Shown: positions 17,088 to 25,931, counted from the first letter of the stretch. The stretch is 64,000 bases of DNA from Mycobacterium kansasii ATCC 12478 (GCF_000157895.3 NC_022663.1:868001-932000), one strand, 5' to 3'. A program made the numbers and translations. The notes: generated by a model from the sequence alone, not told the origin.

Positions 17088-18473
17088 ATGAGATTCATGA
17101 CCCGTCCATATCACGTAGCGATTGTGGGTTCCGGTCCGTCGGGATTCTTCGCCGCAGCGTCGCTGCTGAAAGCCGCCGACGCCGGCGAACAGCTCGAAGT
17201 CGCGGTCGACATGCTGGAAATGCTGCCCACGCCATGGGGTTTGGTGCGCTCCGGGGTGGCACCCGATCACCCCAAGATCAAATCGGTCAGCCAGCAGTTC
17301 GAGAAGACCGCCGAAGACCCCCGATTCCGGTTTTTCGGCAACGTCACGGTCGGCCAGCATGTCGAGGCCGCAGAACTCGCCGAGCGCTACGACGCGGTGA
17401 TCTACGCCGTCGGCGCCCAATCCGATCGGCCCCTGGGCATTCCCGGCGAACAGCTGCCGGGCAGCGTCGCCGCGGTCGATTTTGTCGGCTGGTACAACGC
17501 GCACCCACACTTCGAGCAGATGGACCCCGATCTGTCGGGCAGCCGCGCCGTCGTGGTGGGCAACGGCAACGTCGCCGTCGACGTCGCCCGCATCCTGGTG
17601 ACCGATCCCGACGTACTTGCGGTCACCGACATCGCCGACCACGCAGTGACGGCGTTGCGCGCCTGCCATATCGACGAAGTGGTGATCATCGGCCGGCGCG
17701 GCCCGCTGCAGAGCGCGTTCACCACCCTGGAATTGCGCGAGCTGGGCGAGCTCGAGGGCGTCGACGTCGTCGTCGATCCTGCTCAGCTGGAGGGCATCAG
17801 CGACGACGACGCGGCGGCCGCCGGTAAGGTTGCCAAGCAGAACATCAAGGTGCTGCGCGACTACGCCACCCGCGCACCCCGGCCCGGACACCGCCGGATC
17901 GTGTTGCGGTTCTTGACGTCTCCCATCGAAATCAAAGGGAACGACAAGGTGGAAAGTATCGTGCTCGGCAGCAACGAGCTGGTCAGTGACGCCAGCGGCC
18001 GAATGGTGGCCAAGGACACCGGCGTCCGGGAGGAACTGCCCGCGCAGCTGGTGGTGCGATCGGTGGGCTATCGCGGTGTACCCACACCCGGGCTGCCATT
18101 CGACACCAAGAGCGCCACCATCCCCCACACCGACGGCCGGATAACGGGCAGCCGCAACGAATACGTCGTCGGCTGGATCAAGCGCGGACCGAGCGGGGTG
18201 ATCGGTACCAACAAGAAGGACGCCCAGGACACCGTCGACACCCTGCTCGCGGACCTGGCCGCCCAATCCGGCAGCGGCACCCTCGCCGAGGACCGCGCTG
18301 ACGAACTGGCCCGGTGGCTGGCGTCCAGGCAACCCCAGCTGGTCAGCGCCGCGCACTGGCAGGCGATCGACCGCTTCGAGCGGGAAGCCGGCGCCGCGCA
18401 GAACCGGCCGCGGGTGAAGGTGGCGAGCAGATCGGAACTGCTTCGCATCGGGGGCTGTCAGGAAGGAGAATGA
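17088..18473 (+). CDS. fprA: Ferredoxin/adrenodoxin-NADP+ reductase FprA
   Basis: A 461-residue adrenodoxin-reductase-like flavoprotein, very similar along its length to M. tuberculosis FprA: FAD fold AIVGSGPSGFFAA, MLEMLPTPWGLVRSGVAPDHPKIK, and the NADP-binding VVGNGNVAVDVARIL, with VVIIGRRGPLQSAFTT further on and GWIKRGPSGVIGTNKKDA near the C-terminus. It moves electrons between NADPH and ferredoxin. The ATG at 17088 follows GGCGGGGAC; ATG 17097 is possible. Its stop overlaps the region of the ferredoxin start, so both are co-translated. Confidence 0.94.
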   Translation: MRFMTRPYHVAIVGSGPSGFFAAASLLKAADAGEQLEVAVDMLEMLPTPWGLVRSGVAPDHPKIKSVSQQFEKTAEDPRFRFFGNVTVGQHVEAAELAERYDAVIYAVGAQSDRPLGIPGEQLPGSVAAVDFVGWYNAHPHFEQMDPDLSGSRAVVVGNGNVAVDVARILVTDPDVLAVTDIADHAVTALRACHIDEVVIIGRRGPLQSAFTTLELRELGELEGVDVVVDPAQLEGISDDDAAAAGKVAKQNIKVLRDYATRAPRPGHRRIVLRFLTSPIEIKGNDKVESIVLGSNELVSDASGRMVAKDTGVREELPAQLVVRSVGYRGVPTPGLPFDTKSATIPHTDGRITGSRNEYVVGWIKRGPSGVIGTNKKDAQDTVDTLLADLAAQSGSGTLAEDRADELARWLASRQPQLVSAAHWQAIDRFEREAGAAQNRPRVKVASRSELLRIGGCQEGE

Positions 18474-18475
18474 TT

Positions 18476-18802
18476 GTGGCATACGTGATTGCCGAACCCT
18501 GCGTTGACATCAAGGACAAGGCCTGCATCGAGGAATGCCCCGTCGATTGCATCTACGAGGGCGCCCGGATGCTTTACATCCACCCCGACGAGTGTGTCGA
18601 CTGCGGCGCGTGCGAACCGGTGTGTCCGGTGGAGTCGATTTACTACGAAGACGATCTTCCCGGCGAGTGGAACGAGTACCAGCAGATCAACGCCGACTTC
18701 TTTGCCGAGCTCGGTTCGCCCGGAGGCGCGTCGAAAATCGGGATGACCGAGAACGACCCCGCCGCGATCGTGGAGCTGCCTCGCAAGGCGGAGGCGACCT
18801 AG
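18476..18802 (+). CDS. fdxC: Seven-iron ferredoxin (FdxC-like, [3Fe-4S][4Fe-4S])
   Basis: A 108-residue ferredoxin. Cluster cysteines are in PCVDIKDKACIEECPVDCIY and ECVDCGACEPVCPVESI; the sequence through GSPGGASKIG is closest to mycobacterial FdxC. I chose GTG 18476 because AAGGAG ends 7 bp upstream; an ATG at 18470 has almost no spacing. It should carry electrons from FprA, its operon partner, to SirA, P450s or other acceptors. Confidence 0.93.
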   Translation: MAYVIAEPCVDIKDKACIEECPVDCIYEGARMLYIHPDECVDCGACEPVCPVESIYYEDDLPGEWNEYQQINADFFAELGSPGGASKIGMTENDPAAIVELPRKAEAT

Positions 18803-18833
18803 AGGCGACTAGAGCCGACTAGAGCCGACCTAG
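18793..18833 (+). repeat. Four tandem copies of a ~10-bp unit
   Basis: Imperfect repeats of the type GCGACTAGAG / GCCGACTAGA run from the end of fdxC (its TAG lies in the first unit) into the intergenic space. Probably slippage-generated. Confidence 0.7.
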
Positions 18834-18864
18834 CGCGCGAGTTCATCCGAACCGTTGGGCTTAA

Positions 18865-18911
18865 GCTGATCGATGGGCTGATCGAAGGGCTGATCGAAGG
18901 CTGATCGAAAA
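18865..18911 (+). repeat. Four tandem copies of a 12-bp unit
   Basis: GCTGATCGA(T/A)GG repeated four times (one unit 11 bp) 31 bp upstream of the hydrolase gene. It may alter spacing in that gene's promoter; copy number could vary between strains. Confidence 0.8.
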
Positions 18912-18941
18912 GCCAGACCGCATCGAACAGGGTGACACGAG

Positions 18942-20162
18942 ATGCCTGACATCGACCAGACCGACCGGCGCCGCGACAGCGCCAATCCGCTGCTGCAGGT
19001 GCTGGGTCCATTCACCCGCACCGGCGGCTTCTACGCCCGGTCCTGGGGCACTTATCTGGACCGTCAGCCCGACGAGTTGCCGGTGGCTCGGCCCACCATC
19101 GCGCTTGCCGCGCAAGCGTTTCGCGACGAAATCCTGCTGACCGGCTTCGGCATGCTGAGGTCGGCGCCCAGCGCCTCCTCACTGGAGCGGATAGATCGCG
19201 AAGTCCTTGCCGCACTTGACGTTTACCAGGACAACGGCTGGCTGGCCCATCCCGAGGGATTCTTCGCCGCACCCCCGCCGCTGACCGAGGTGACGGTCAA
19301 GCGGGTGGACAGCATGGGGCGCAGCTACCAGCGCCTCTCCTTCGACAGCGGCTACGAGCCCCACCCGGGCGAACCGGGCCGCGAGCGGTGGCTGAGCTAC
19401 ACCGGAAACCACCGCGAGTACGCGCTGATGTTGCGGCACCGCCGGCCACGGCCGTGGCTGGTGTGTGTGCACGGTGCGGAGATGGGGCGGGCCGGACTCG
19501 ACCTGATGCTGTTTCACGCGTGGTATCTGTACCGCAACCTCGACCTCAACGTCGTACTTCCAGTCCTGCCGCTGCACGGGCCGCGGGCACGCGGGCGGCC
19601 TTATGGCGCCGCGTTTCCCAGCGAGAATGTGCTCGACGCGGCCCACGGTGCCGCTCAGGCGGTGTGGGACATCCGGCGCCTGCTGTCCTGGATCCGCGCA
19701 CAGCAGCCCGACGCGATGATCGGGCTCAACGGCATATCCCTGGGCGGTCTCATCAGTTCGTTGGTCGCCAGCCTCGACGACGGGCTCGGGTGCGCGATCC
19801 TGGGGGTACCGGCCGTGGATCTGGTGGAGCTGGTCGGCCGCCACGCCGGCCTCAGCGGCCACCGCCGCCTCCGTCAGACGATGAGGTCGGCCCGGCCTAT
19901 CGGCCGGATGATCTCGCCATTGGCGCTGAGCCCCCGTGTTCCCATGGAGGGCCGCTTCATCTATGCCGGCGTTGCCGACCGGTTGGTGCACCCCCGGGAC
20001 CAGGTCAGCCGCCTCTGGGAGCACTGGGGCAAACCGGAGATCCATTGGTACCAAGGCGGTCATACCGGTTTCTTCCGCTCCCGGCCGGTGCAGCGGTTCA
20101 TCGACGACGCACTGGCGCAGTCCGGGATGGTGGACCCGGCGAGGTTACGGCCAAGACGGTGA
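18942..20162 (+). CDS. Alpha/beta hydrolase family protein
   Basis: A 406-residue protein with a long N-terminal extension (residues 1-160) and an alpha/beta hydrolase core: strand plus oxyanion segment WLVCVHGAEMG and nucleophile elbow GLNGISLGGLIS (serine in GISLGG). The histidine is probably in WYQGGHTGFF near the C-terminus. Such proteins are common in mycobacteria; the substrate is unknown. It has its own upstream region and is convergent with the acyltransferase gene. Confidence 0.8.
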   Translation: MPDIDQTDRRRDSANPLLQVLGPFTRTGGFYARSWGTYLDRQPDELPVARPTIALAAQAFRDEILLTGFGMLRSAPSASSLERIDREVLAALDVYQDNGWLAHPEGFFAAPPPLTEVTVKRVDSMGRSYQRLSFDSGYEPHPGEPGRERWLSYTGNHREYALMLRHRRPRPWLVCVHGAEMGRAGLDLMLFHAWYLYRNLDLNVVLPVLPLHGPRARGRPYGAAFPSENVLDAAHGAAQAVWDIRRLLSWIRAQQPDAMIGLNGISLGGLISSLVASLDDGLGCAILGVPAVDLVELVGRHAGLSGHRRLRQTMRSARPIGRMISPLALSPRVPMEGRFIYAGVADRLVHPRDQVSRLWEHWGKPEIHWYQGGHTGFFRSRPVQRFIDDALAQSGMVDPARLRPRR

Positions 20163-20212
20163 GACCGCCGGGCGTCGCGGTGGCGTCAGGGCCCACGCGG
20201 TGATCGCACGTG

Positions 20213-21010
20213 TCAGCCGAGGATCGGGAAGCGCCGCTGGGCGGCCAGCTTGTCGAGGCCGTTCTGCATCACCCGGCGCACGTGCGCGTCGACGTCCTTG
20301 ACGTCAGGAGCGTCGCCGAATTCCTCGGCGACGCGGACGGGCGGCAGCACCTCGACGACGATCTTGGTGGGCAGCGGCATGTTGACCGGCGCGACGATGC
20401 TGAGCCCGAACGGGAAGCCGAAGGTCACCGGCAGGATGTTGGTCCGGAACAGCTTGCGCTCCAATTTGGTGAGCCCAAGAGCGCGTGCCAGCCGTCTGCC
20501 GCGGGTCAGGAAAAACTGGCCTTCCTGGCCGCCGATGGAGACCGCGGGCACGATCGGCACCTGTGCTGCGACGGCCGTGCTCACATAGCCGGTTCGGCCA
20601 CCGAAGTCGATGACGTTCTCCCGCAGAGTGGGCCGGTAGACGTCGAAGTCACCGCCCGGGAATACCAGCACGACCGCACCGGCGGCCAACGCCATAGCGG
20701 CGTTGTCGCGCGTTGCGCGGATCACTCCGGTGCGCTTGAAGAACTCACCGGCCGGCCCGGCGAACAGTGTGTCGAAGCCCAGGGCGTAGAGCGGGCGGTC
20801 GTAGCCGTACTTGTCGTAATAACCCACGGCGAACACCGACAGGTCCACCGAAACCAGGCCGCCGGAATGGTTCGAGACCACCAGGCATGCGCCGGGCGGG
20901 ATATTGTCCAGACCACGCACCTCCGAACGGAAATACCGCTTGACGATCGGCCTGGTCAGCGTGATGACGTGCTCGGTCAGGCTGCGGTCCCAGTTGTCGA
21001 TGTCGCTCAT
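20213..21010 (-). CDS. Lysophospholipid acyltransferase family protein (PlsC-like)
   Basis: A 265-residue acyltransferase with the variant first motif VVSNHSGGLVSVD (His and Asp of the NHxxxxD-type site), then FKRTGVIRATRDNA, the FPGGDFD block (glycerolipid-binding motif III type) and VPIVPAVSIGG (motif IV). It should transfer an acyl chain to a lysolipid or related acceptor at the membrane. The ATG at 21010 begins the conserved sequence; the longer upstream frame is not family-like. Confidence 0.85.
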   Translation of the reverse strand: MSDIDNWDRSLTEHVITLTRPIVKRYFRSEVRGLDNIPPGACLVVSNHSGGLVSVDLSVFAVGYYDKYGYDRPLYALGFDTLFAGPAGEFFKRTGVIRATRDNAAMALAAGAVVLVFPGGDFDVYRPTLRENVIDFGGRTGYVSTAVAAQVPIVPAVSIGGQEGQFFLTRGRRLARALGLTKLERKLFRTNILPVTFGFPFGLSIVAPVNMPLPTKIVVEVLPPVRVAEEFGDAPDVKDVDAHVRRVMQNGLDKLAAQRRFPILG

Positions 21011-21075
21011 GTCGTTCCCGGGCGCATAGTTGCTGAGCTGAAACCGATGGTACGCCCGCCCGGGCAGCGGCGGGG

Positions 21076-21447
21076 CTACTGTTCTCCAGAGAATCGTTCC
21101 CACGCGGACTGCCGAGTGATACCAAGAGCGGCACCGATTCTCGACCACGTCACGCCACGGCGACGAAGCTCCACTACCCAAGAACGCAGATCGGTCTCGA
21201 CCTGCCGCGCCACCACTGCCATGCGCGGAATATGGCCGAGCATCTGCTTGTCGCTCATGGACTCCCACACCGGCAAGCGAAGCTCGGCTGGCTGGTCGCG
21301 GTACTTTTCCATGATCGCGTCGGCAACCCCGACGCACTCGTTGCAGATGTGCACTCCCGGACCCGCCACCAGCTTGCCCACCTCGGTGTTGGACTTGCCG
21401 CAGAACGAACACCAGATCTGGGCGGTTCCCGTGGTTTGCGAACTCAT
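21076..21447 (-). CDS. ClpX-type zinc-finger protein with C-terminal HTH
   Basis: A 123-residue protein. The N-terminal half is a ClpX zinc-binding domain: CSFCGKSNTEVGKLVAGPGVHICNECV (four cysteines as CxxC...CxxC). There is no AAA+ ATPase. The C-terminal half ends in an HTH-like segment, RRGVTWSRIGAALGITRQSAWERF. It may act as an adaptor-like DNA-binding protein, using the ClpX-type domain for dimerisation or recruitment; that is inference. Its promoter region holds two near-identical palindromes shared with the divergent esterase gene. Confidence 0.85.
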   Translation of the reverse strand: MSSQTTGTAQIWCSFCGKSNTEVGKLVAGPGVHICNECVGVADAIMEKYRDQPAELRLPVWESMSDKQMLGHIPRMAVVARQVETDLRSWVVELRRRGVTWSRIGAALGITRQSAWERFSGEQ

Positions 21448-21460
21448 CGCGACTCCCTTC

Positions 21461-21506
21461 TGTCAGGGTTATCCTGACAAGGATAGGGCGTCAGGGTCGG
21501 CCTGAC
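21461..21506. promoter_or_regulatory. Two palindromic operators in a divergent promoter
   Basis: TGTCAGG-GTTAT-CCTGACA (21461-21479) and GTCAGG-GTCGG-CCTGAC (21490-21506), centres 28 bp apart. Both share the GTCAGGGTnnnCCTGAC pattern, so one dimeric regulator probably binds both. The zinc-finger/HTH protein encoded 14 bp away is a candidate. Confidence 0.75.
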
Positions 21507-21544
21507 AAGCCGGCCGGGAAGACGCGCTAAGTAAGGTGGCCCAC

Positions 21545-22807
21545 ATGGGCAGAGCTCAGTTCATCCACATCCTCCGGCAAATCGGCGCTCTGGTAGTGAC
21601 GGCGGTGACTGCCGCCTCCACGCTCAACGCATATAAACCCCTGGCGCGCAACGGGTTCGCGTCGCTGTGGTCATGGATTTTCGGTCTGGTCGTCACCGAG
21701 TTTCCATTGCCGACACTGGCCAGCCAGGTAGGCGGACTGGTGTTGACCGCCCGGCGCCTGACCCGGCCGGTGCGGGCGCTCTCCTGGCTGGTCGCTGCCA
21801 TCTCGGCATTCGGTCTGCTCAACTTCAGTCGTTCAGGCCATCGAGCCGATGTGCCGCTTACCGCCGCGTTGGACAGCGGCTTGGGGACCGGTCGCCGCAC
21901 CGACTCGGACGGCCTGTGGCGCCGCCCGTCCGGCGGTGGCACCGCCAAGACTCCCGGACCCCTGCGCATGCTGCGGATCTACCGCGACTATGCCCACGAC
22001 GGCGACATCAGCTACGGCGAATGCGGCCGGGCCAATCATCTCGATATCTGGCGACGTCCGGATCTCGATCGCTCCGGCAAGGCGCCGGTGCTGTTTCAGA
22101 TCCCCGGCGGCGCCTGGACGACCGGAAACAAACGCGGACAAGCCCACCCCTTGATGAGCCACCTCGCCGAGTTGGGCTGGGTCTGCGTGGCGATCAACTA
22201 CCGGCACAGCCCGCGCAACACGTGGCCCGATCACATCGTCGACGTCAAGCGTGCCCTGGCCTGGGTCAAGGCACACATCGCCGAGTACGGCGGCGACCCG
22301 GACTTCATCGCCATCACCGGCGGCTCGGCCGGCGGTCACCTGTCGTCGCTGGCAGCCCTGACGCCTAACGATCCGCAATTTCAACCGGGATTCGAAGACG
22401 CCGATACCCGCGTCCACGCGGCGGTGCCGTTCTACGGTGTCTACGACTTCACCCGCTTCGACGACGCGATGCATCCGATGATGCCGGCGCTGCTCGTAAA
22501 ATCCGTCCTCAAAGAACGCCCCGCGACCAACCTGGAACCGTTTGTCGCCGCGTCACCCGTCAACCATGTTTCCGCTGAGGCTCCGCCGTTCTTCGTGCTG
22601 CACGGCCGCAACGACTCACTGGTACCCGTCGAGCAGGCACGCGCGTTTGTCACCGCGCTTCGCGACGTCAGCATCGAACCCGTGGTGTACGCCGAACTGC
22701 CGCTTACCCAGCACGCTTTCGACATCTTCGGATCGGCCCGGGCGGCGCACGCGGCGATCGCCGTCGAGCAGTTCCTGGCCGAGATCTACGCGACGCGGCA
22801 CCGATGA
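21545..22807 (+). CDS. Membrane-anchored carboxylesterase/lipase (Lip family, HSL-like)
   Basis: A 420-residue protein with two or three hydrophobic N-terminal segments (about residues 10-30, 40-60 and 75-95) and an alpha/beta hydrolase domain. The oxyanion segment is FQIPGGAW (PGG in place of HGG), the nucleophile elbow ITGGSAGGHLS, the acid probably Asp in HGRNDSLVPV and the histidine in LTQHAFDIF. This matches mycobacterial Lip esterases. ATG 21545 is preferred to GTG 21536 because AAGGTGG lies 5 bp ahead. The next gene overlaps by 4 bases. Confidence 0.85.
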   Translation: MGRAQFIHILRQIGALVVTAVTAASTLNAYKPLARNGFASLWSWIFGLVVTEFPLPTLASQVGGLVLTARRLTRPVRALSWLVAAISAFGLLNFSRSGHRADVPLTAALDSGLGTGRRTDSDGLWRRPSGGGTAKTPGPLRMLRIYRDYAHDGDISYGECGRANHLDIWRRPDLDRSGKAPVLFQIPGGAWTTGNKRGQAHPLMSHLAELGWVCVAINYRHSPRNTWPDHIVDVKRALAWVKAHIAEYGGDPDFIAITGGSAGGHLSSLAALTPNDPQFQPGFEDADTRVHAAVPFYGVYDFTRFDDAMHPMMPALLVKSVLKERPATNLEPFVAASPVNHVSAEAPPFFVLHGRNDSLVPVEQARAFVTALRDVSIEPVVYAELPLTQHAFDIFGSARAAHAAIAVEQFLAEIYATRHR

Positions 22808-23808
22808 CCGCCGCATACCTGCGCTGGGCCGCCGAGGGTATCGCCAAGCGACTGGTCGAGACCTATCGCAGCACCGGCGCCGACCTGCCCTTCGGCGATC
22901 CGCTGCCCTCTCATGGCTGTGAAATGGAGGGCTGGTTCTGGCGCCTCACCGACAGCGCCTCGGATCGCGTCGTGGTAGGGCTCTGCAGCGTCAACCGCCA
23001 CCCGGACGGGGACTGGGCCACCGTGGCGGTCGCGTTGCATCCCGGCGGCATTGTGCGGTCGGCCGCGCTGGACGAAGCCGAAGCGGAATCCTCGCCGTTC
23101 ACGGTCCACGCCGGGACAGACCCGGCCGGCAGTTTCGCAGCCGCCACCGATGGGCTACGGATCGACCTCGACGACATCCATCTGAATCTGCGATTCACTG
23201 ATCTGTTCCAATGGCCCAAGGTTTTCGGGGGCGGCGGAGTCTTCTCCTCGATCCCGTTTCTGAACCAATACTGGCATCCCTACCGCCTGGGCGGGAAGGC
23301 AAGCGGCACAGTCGAATTCAGTGACAGCACCTGGACGTTCGATGACGCCCGGCTCTATGGCGAACGGAACTGGGGCGCGGGCTTTCCCGAACGCTGGTGG
23401 TGGGGCCAGGCACACGATTTCGACGGCGCAGACGTCTCCGTCGCGTTTTCGGGCGGACTTCTTCAGCTCGGCCCCATCCGTCAAGACGTCACCGGAGTGG
23501 TGGTGCGCCTCGGTGACGAGGTGATTCGGATGACGCCGCCGGCGCTGGTGCGATCACAGGTCGGCGACGGCCACTGGCGTATCCGGGCGTTCACGCCGCT
23601 CTACCAGATCTGGCTGGACGGTGACGACGCCGGCCGCGATCCGCACGTCTTACCGGTGCCACTGCCCGCGCAGCGGCGCAACGTCGACACCGACTTCGAG
23701 CACCTTGCCGGCCGGCTGCATTGCGTCGTGCGCAAGTTGGGCCGGGTCGTCTTCGACGGCACCTCCGAGTTGACGGGTCTGGAAATCGGCAGCCGGCCGC
23801 CCGGGTAG
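22804..23808 (+). CDS. Tocopherol cyclase-like protein
   Basis: A 334-residue protein with features of the tocopherol-cyclase family (a lipocalin-like double beta barrel): WHPYRLGGKASGTVEF and, most telling, GERNWGAGFPERWWWGQAHDF, the Y/GEKNWG..FP..WWW.Q.. block. Bacterial relatives have no established reaction. Its ATG overlaps the esterase stop (ATGA), so a lipid-related pair is likely. The family call rests on this signature and overall pattern. Confidence 0.65.
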   Translation: MTAAYLRWAAEGIAKRLVETYRSTGADLPFGDPLPSHGCEMEGWFWRLTDSASDRVVVGLCSVNRHPDGDWATVAVALHPGGIVRSAALDEAEAESSPFTVHAGTDPAGSFAAATDGLRIDLDDIHLNLRFTDLFQWPKVFGGGGVFSSIPFLNQYWHPYRLGGKASGTVEFSDSTWTFDDARLYGERNWGAGFPERWWWGQAHDFDGADVSVAFSGGLLQLGPIRQDVTGVVVRLGDEVIRMTPPALVRSQVGDGHWRIRAFTPLYQIWLDGDDAGRDPHVLPVPLPAQRRNVDTDFEHLAGRLHCVVRKLGRVVFDGTSELTGLEIGSRPPG

Positions 23809-23860
23809 CGGCGCCGGTCGTACCGGACACCGCACCCGCACCAGACAGTATGGTCGGCAG

Positions 23861-25009
23861 ATGACCGCCGGTGTCACGCAAGCATTCGTGGATCGACTGG
23901 GCCAGCGTGCGCGGCAGGCCGAGGAGCTTCGCCGGTTACCCGCCGCCACGATCGCTGAACTGATCGAGTCGGGATTCTTCGACCTGTTGAGGCCCACGCG
24001 GTATGGCGGGCAGCAGGCCCAATTCGCGGCGATCTTCGACCCGGTACGGCGGATGGCACACGGCTGCGCCTCTACCGCCTGGACCGCGTCGTTCTACACG
24101 CTGCACAACTGGATGCTGGCCCTTTTCGACGAGCGTGCGCAAAGCGAGGGATTCGCTTCCCGACCGTTTCTCGCTTCGTCACCCTTGGCGCCTACCGGGC
24201 GCGGTGTCGCGGCGGACGGGGGCGTTCGGCTGTCCGGTCGCTGGTCGTGGGCCACCGGCGTGATGGACGGCAACTGGACGATCGTCGGCGCGCTCTGCGG
24301 TCCCGATAACGCGATTTACCCCGCACTGGCCCTGGTGCCCGCTGACGACATCCGGATTGTCGACGTCTGGCAAACCGACGGGATGCGCGCCACCGGCTCC
24401 AACGACGTCGTCATCGACGGCGTCTTCGTCCCCGCGCACCGACTGGTCAAGGTCAGCGATATCTACGCCGGCACCGCGCCGGGTGCGCTGCTGCACGACG
24501 CGGACGTCTACCGCTGGCCGCTGATACCCGCGCTGGCGATGGTCGCCGCGATGCCGGCGCTGGGCGCCGCCGAGCGCGTCACCGAAATCTTCGCCGAGCG
24601 ACTCTTCGAACGTGTCCTGGCCTACGAGGGTGGCACGCAGAAAGACAAGCCGGCCGCTCAAGCCCGACTAGCCGAAGCCCGGGTCCGGCTACGCGCCTTG
24701 CACGGACTGCTGGCTGACACCGTCGGGCGCATCGACCAGACCCTGGCGGCCGGAGACCGCGTCCCGCGCCCCGTCCGCGCCGATGCCCGCCTGGCCGCCG
24801 CGCACATCGTGCGCGAATCACGCGCGGTGATCGCCGGCCTGCTCGAGGCGTCCGGCGCCAGTGCACACTTTCTCAGCAGTCCGCTACAACGGGCCAAACG
24901 CGATGTCGACGTGCTCAGCGGCCACGTGGTCTTCGACTACGACGTCAGCCGAGAACTGGCCGGCGCCTTGGCAATTGGCTTGAAGGTCGCACCGACCGCC
25001 ATGGTCTGA
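23861..25009 (+). CDS. Acyl-CoA dehydrogenase-like flavoprotein (HsaA/group D monooxygenase type)
   Basis: A 382-residue protein of the acyl-CoA dehydrogenase fold. It has LIESGFFDLLRPTRYGG at the N-terminal domain, LSGRWSWATGVMDGNWTIVGA (the middle-domain flavin region) and GTGSNDV-like ATGSNDVVIDGVFVPAHRLV. Lack of the usual catalytic Glu context and the similarity pattern fit the flavin-dependent monooxygenases (HsaA, HpaB/C2-hydroxylase) or a related dehydrogenase. It starts 52 bp after the tocopherol-cyclase-like gene and may be in the same transcript. Confidence 0.75.
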   Translation: MTAGVTQAFVDRLGQRARQAEELRRLPAATIAELIESGFFDLLRPTRYGGQQAQFAAIFDPVRRMAHGCASTAWTASFYTLHNWMLALFDERAQSEGFASRPFLASSPLAPTGRGVAADGGVRLSGRWSWATGVMDGNWTIVGALCGPDNAIYPALALVPADDIRIVDVWQTDGMRATGSNDVVIDGVFVPAHRLVKVSDIYAGTAPGALLHDADVYRWPLIPALAMVAAMPALGAAERVTEIFAERLFERVLAYEGGTQKDKPAAQARLAEARVRLRALHGLLADTVGRIDQTLAAGDRVPRPVRADARLAAAHIVRESRAVIAGLLEASGASAHFLSSPLQRAKRDVDVLSGHVVFDYDVSRELAGALAIGLKVAPTAMV

Positions 25010-25012
25010 CCG

Positions 25013-25711
25013 CTAGCTTTGACGCCCGGCCAGCCTGTCGATGTCGACCACTTCGCCGCGGTTGATGCTGACCCAATCACGACCGTCGAGGTAGGGACGC
25101 AGGCTTTGGGCGATGAGCTCGGCATCGGCCGGTGACTTCGGCCGCTGCAGCTCGTAGACATGCGGCAGTTCGGCCATCCCCATCACGACATTCCACAGTT
25201 TGAGGGCATCGGTCCCGGTCGGCGGGTCTACCAGCACCGGCCCGAACAGGCATTGCCCGTCGATGAATAGCGTTGGCACGCCGTATCCGCCGGCATCGAC
25301 GACCCGTTGGTGTTCGGCGCGGATCTCGTCGTGGGTGGTCGGATCCGCAAGGGCCGCTTCGAGAATCGTCTCGTCGGCACCGATCTCGCCCAGCAGGCGC
25401 CGCGCGACGGCGGGGTCGTGCGGTTTGCCGCCAAGCGTGTGCAGCTCATGGCCGATCGCGGCGTACCACTGGTCGAGCAAGGACATATCGGTGCGGCGCA
25501 GCAGCGCCCCGATGCGCATCAGCGACCAGCCGTAGGACCAGTCACGTTCCCACGGATGCTTCTTGCCCGCCACCCGGTTGATCTCTTCGAGGCTGAAGAA
25601 CCGCCAATTGACGGCGATGCCCAACTGCGCCCGGACGTCACGGATCCAGATCGAGGTCTGGTAGGCGAACGGGCACATGGGGTCAAAGTGAAAATCTACG
25701 ACAATGCTCAT
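25013..25711 (-). CDS. DsbA-fold oxidoreductase (mycothiol-dependent nitroreductase type)
   Basis: A 232-residue thioredoxin-superfamily protein of the DsbA/FrnE group. The active-site position reads DPMCPFAYQTS (a CPFA single-cysteine motif) and the cis-proline region is GGYGVPTLFIDG. Related mycobacterial proteins, such as Rv2466c, use mycothiol to reduce nitro compounds. ATG 25711 is taken because the fold begins there; a longer upstream frame has no family sequence. It is convergent with the preceding gene (3 bp apart). Confidence 0.8.
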   Translation of the reverse strand: MSIVVDFHFDPMCPFAYQTSIWIRDVRAQLGIAVNWRFFSLEEINRVAGKKHPWERDWSYGWSLMRIGALLRRTDMSLLDQWYAAIGHELHTLGGKPHDPAVARRLLGEIGADETILEAALADPTTHDEIRAEHQRVVDAGGYGVPTLFIDGQCLFGPVLVDPPTGTDALKLWNVVMGMAELPHVYELQRPKSPADAELIAQSLRPYLDGRDWVSINRGEVVDIDRLAGRQS

Positions 25712-25931
25712 CACCCTGGACCTTTCGACGGCGCGTCGCGAGCTGACGTTGCTGCGTAGCCTAGCGCGAGCACCCCGGACCGAAAGCCGTGCCTGCACGA
25801 TTACCTGATATCGCCGGCCGCGGTTTCATAGGTAATCGGTCGATGAGGCCGAAAGGCCCTTGCAGGTGCAGGGTTGTGCGGTGCAGTGTTGCGATATGCC
25901 GACGCGCGGATCAGCGCGAGGGGGAATTTAC

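Noticed and set aside
19179..20063. 294-residue frame opposite the 18942 hydrolase
   Set aside because: Antisense shadow of a gene with a clear nucleophile elbow.
25847..25858. Small GGCC-GAAA-GGCC hairpin as terminator
   Set aside because: Only 4 bp of stem and located upstream, not downstream, of the flanking genes.
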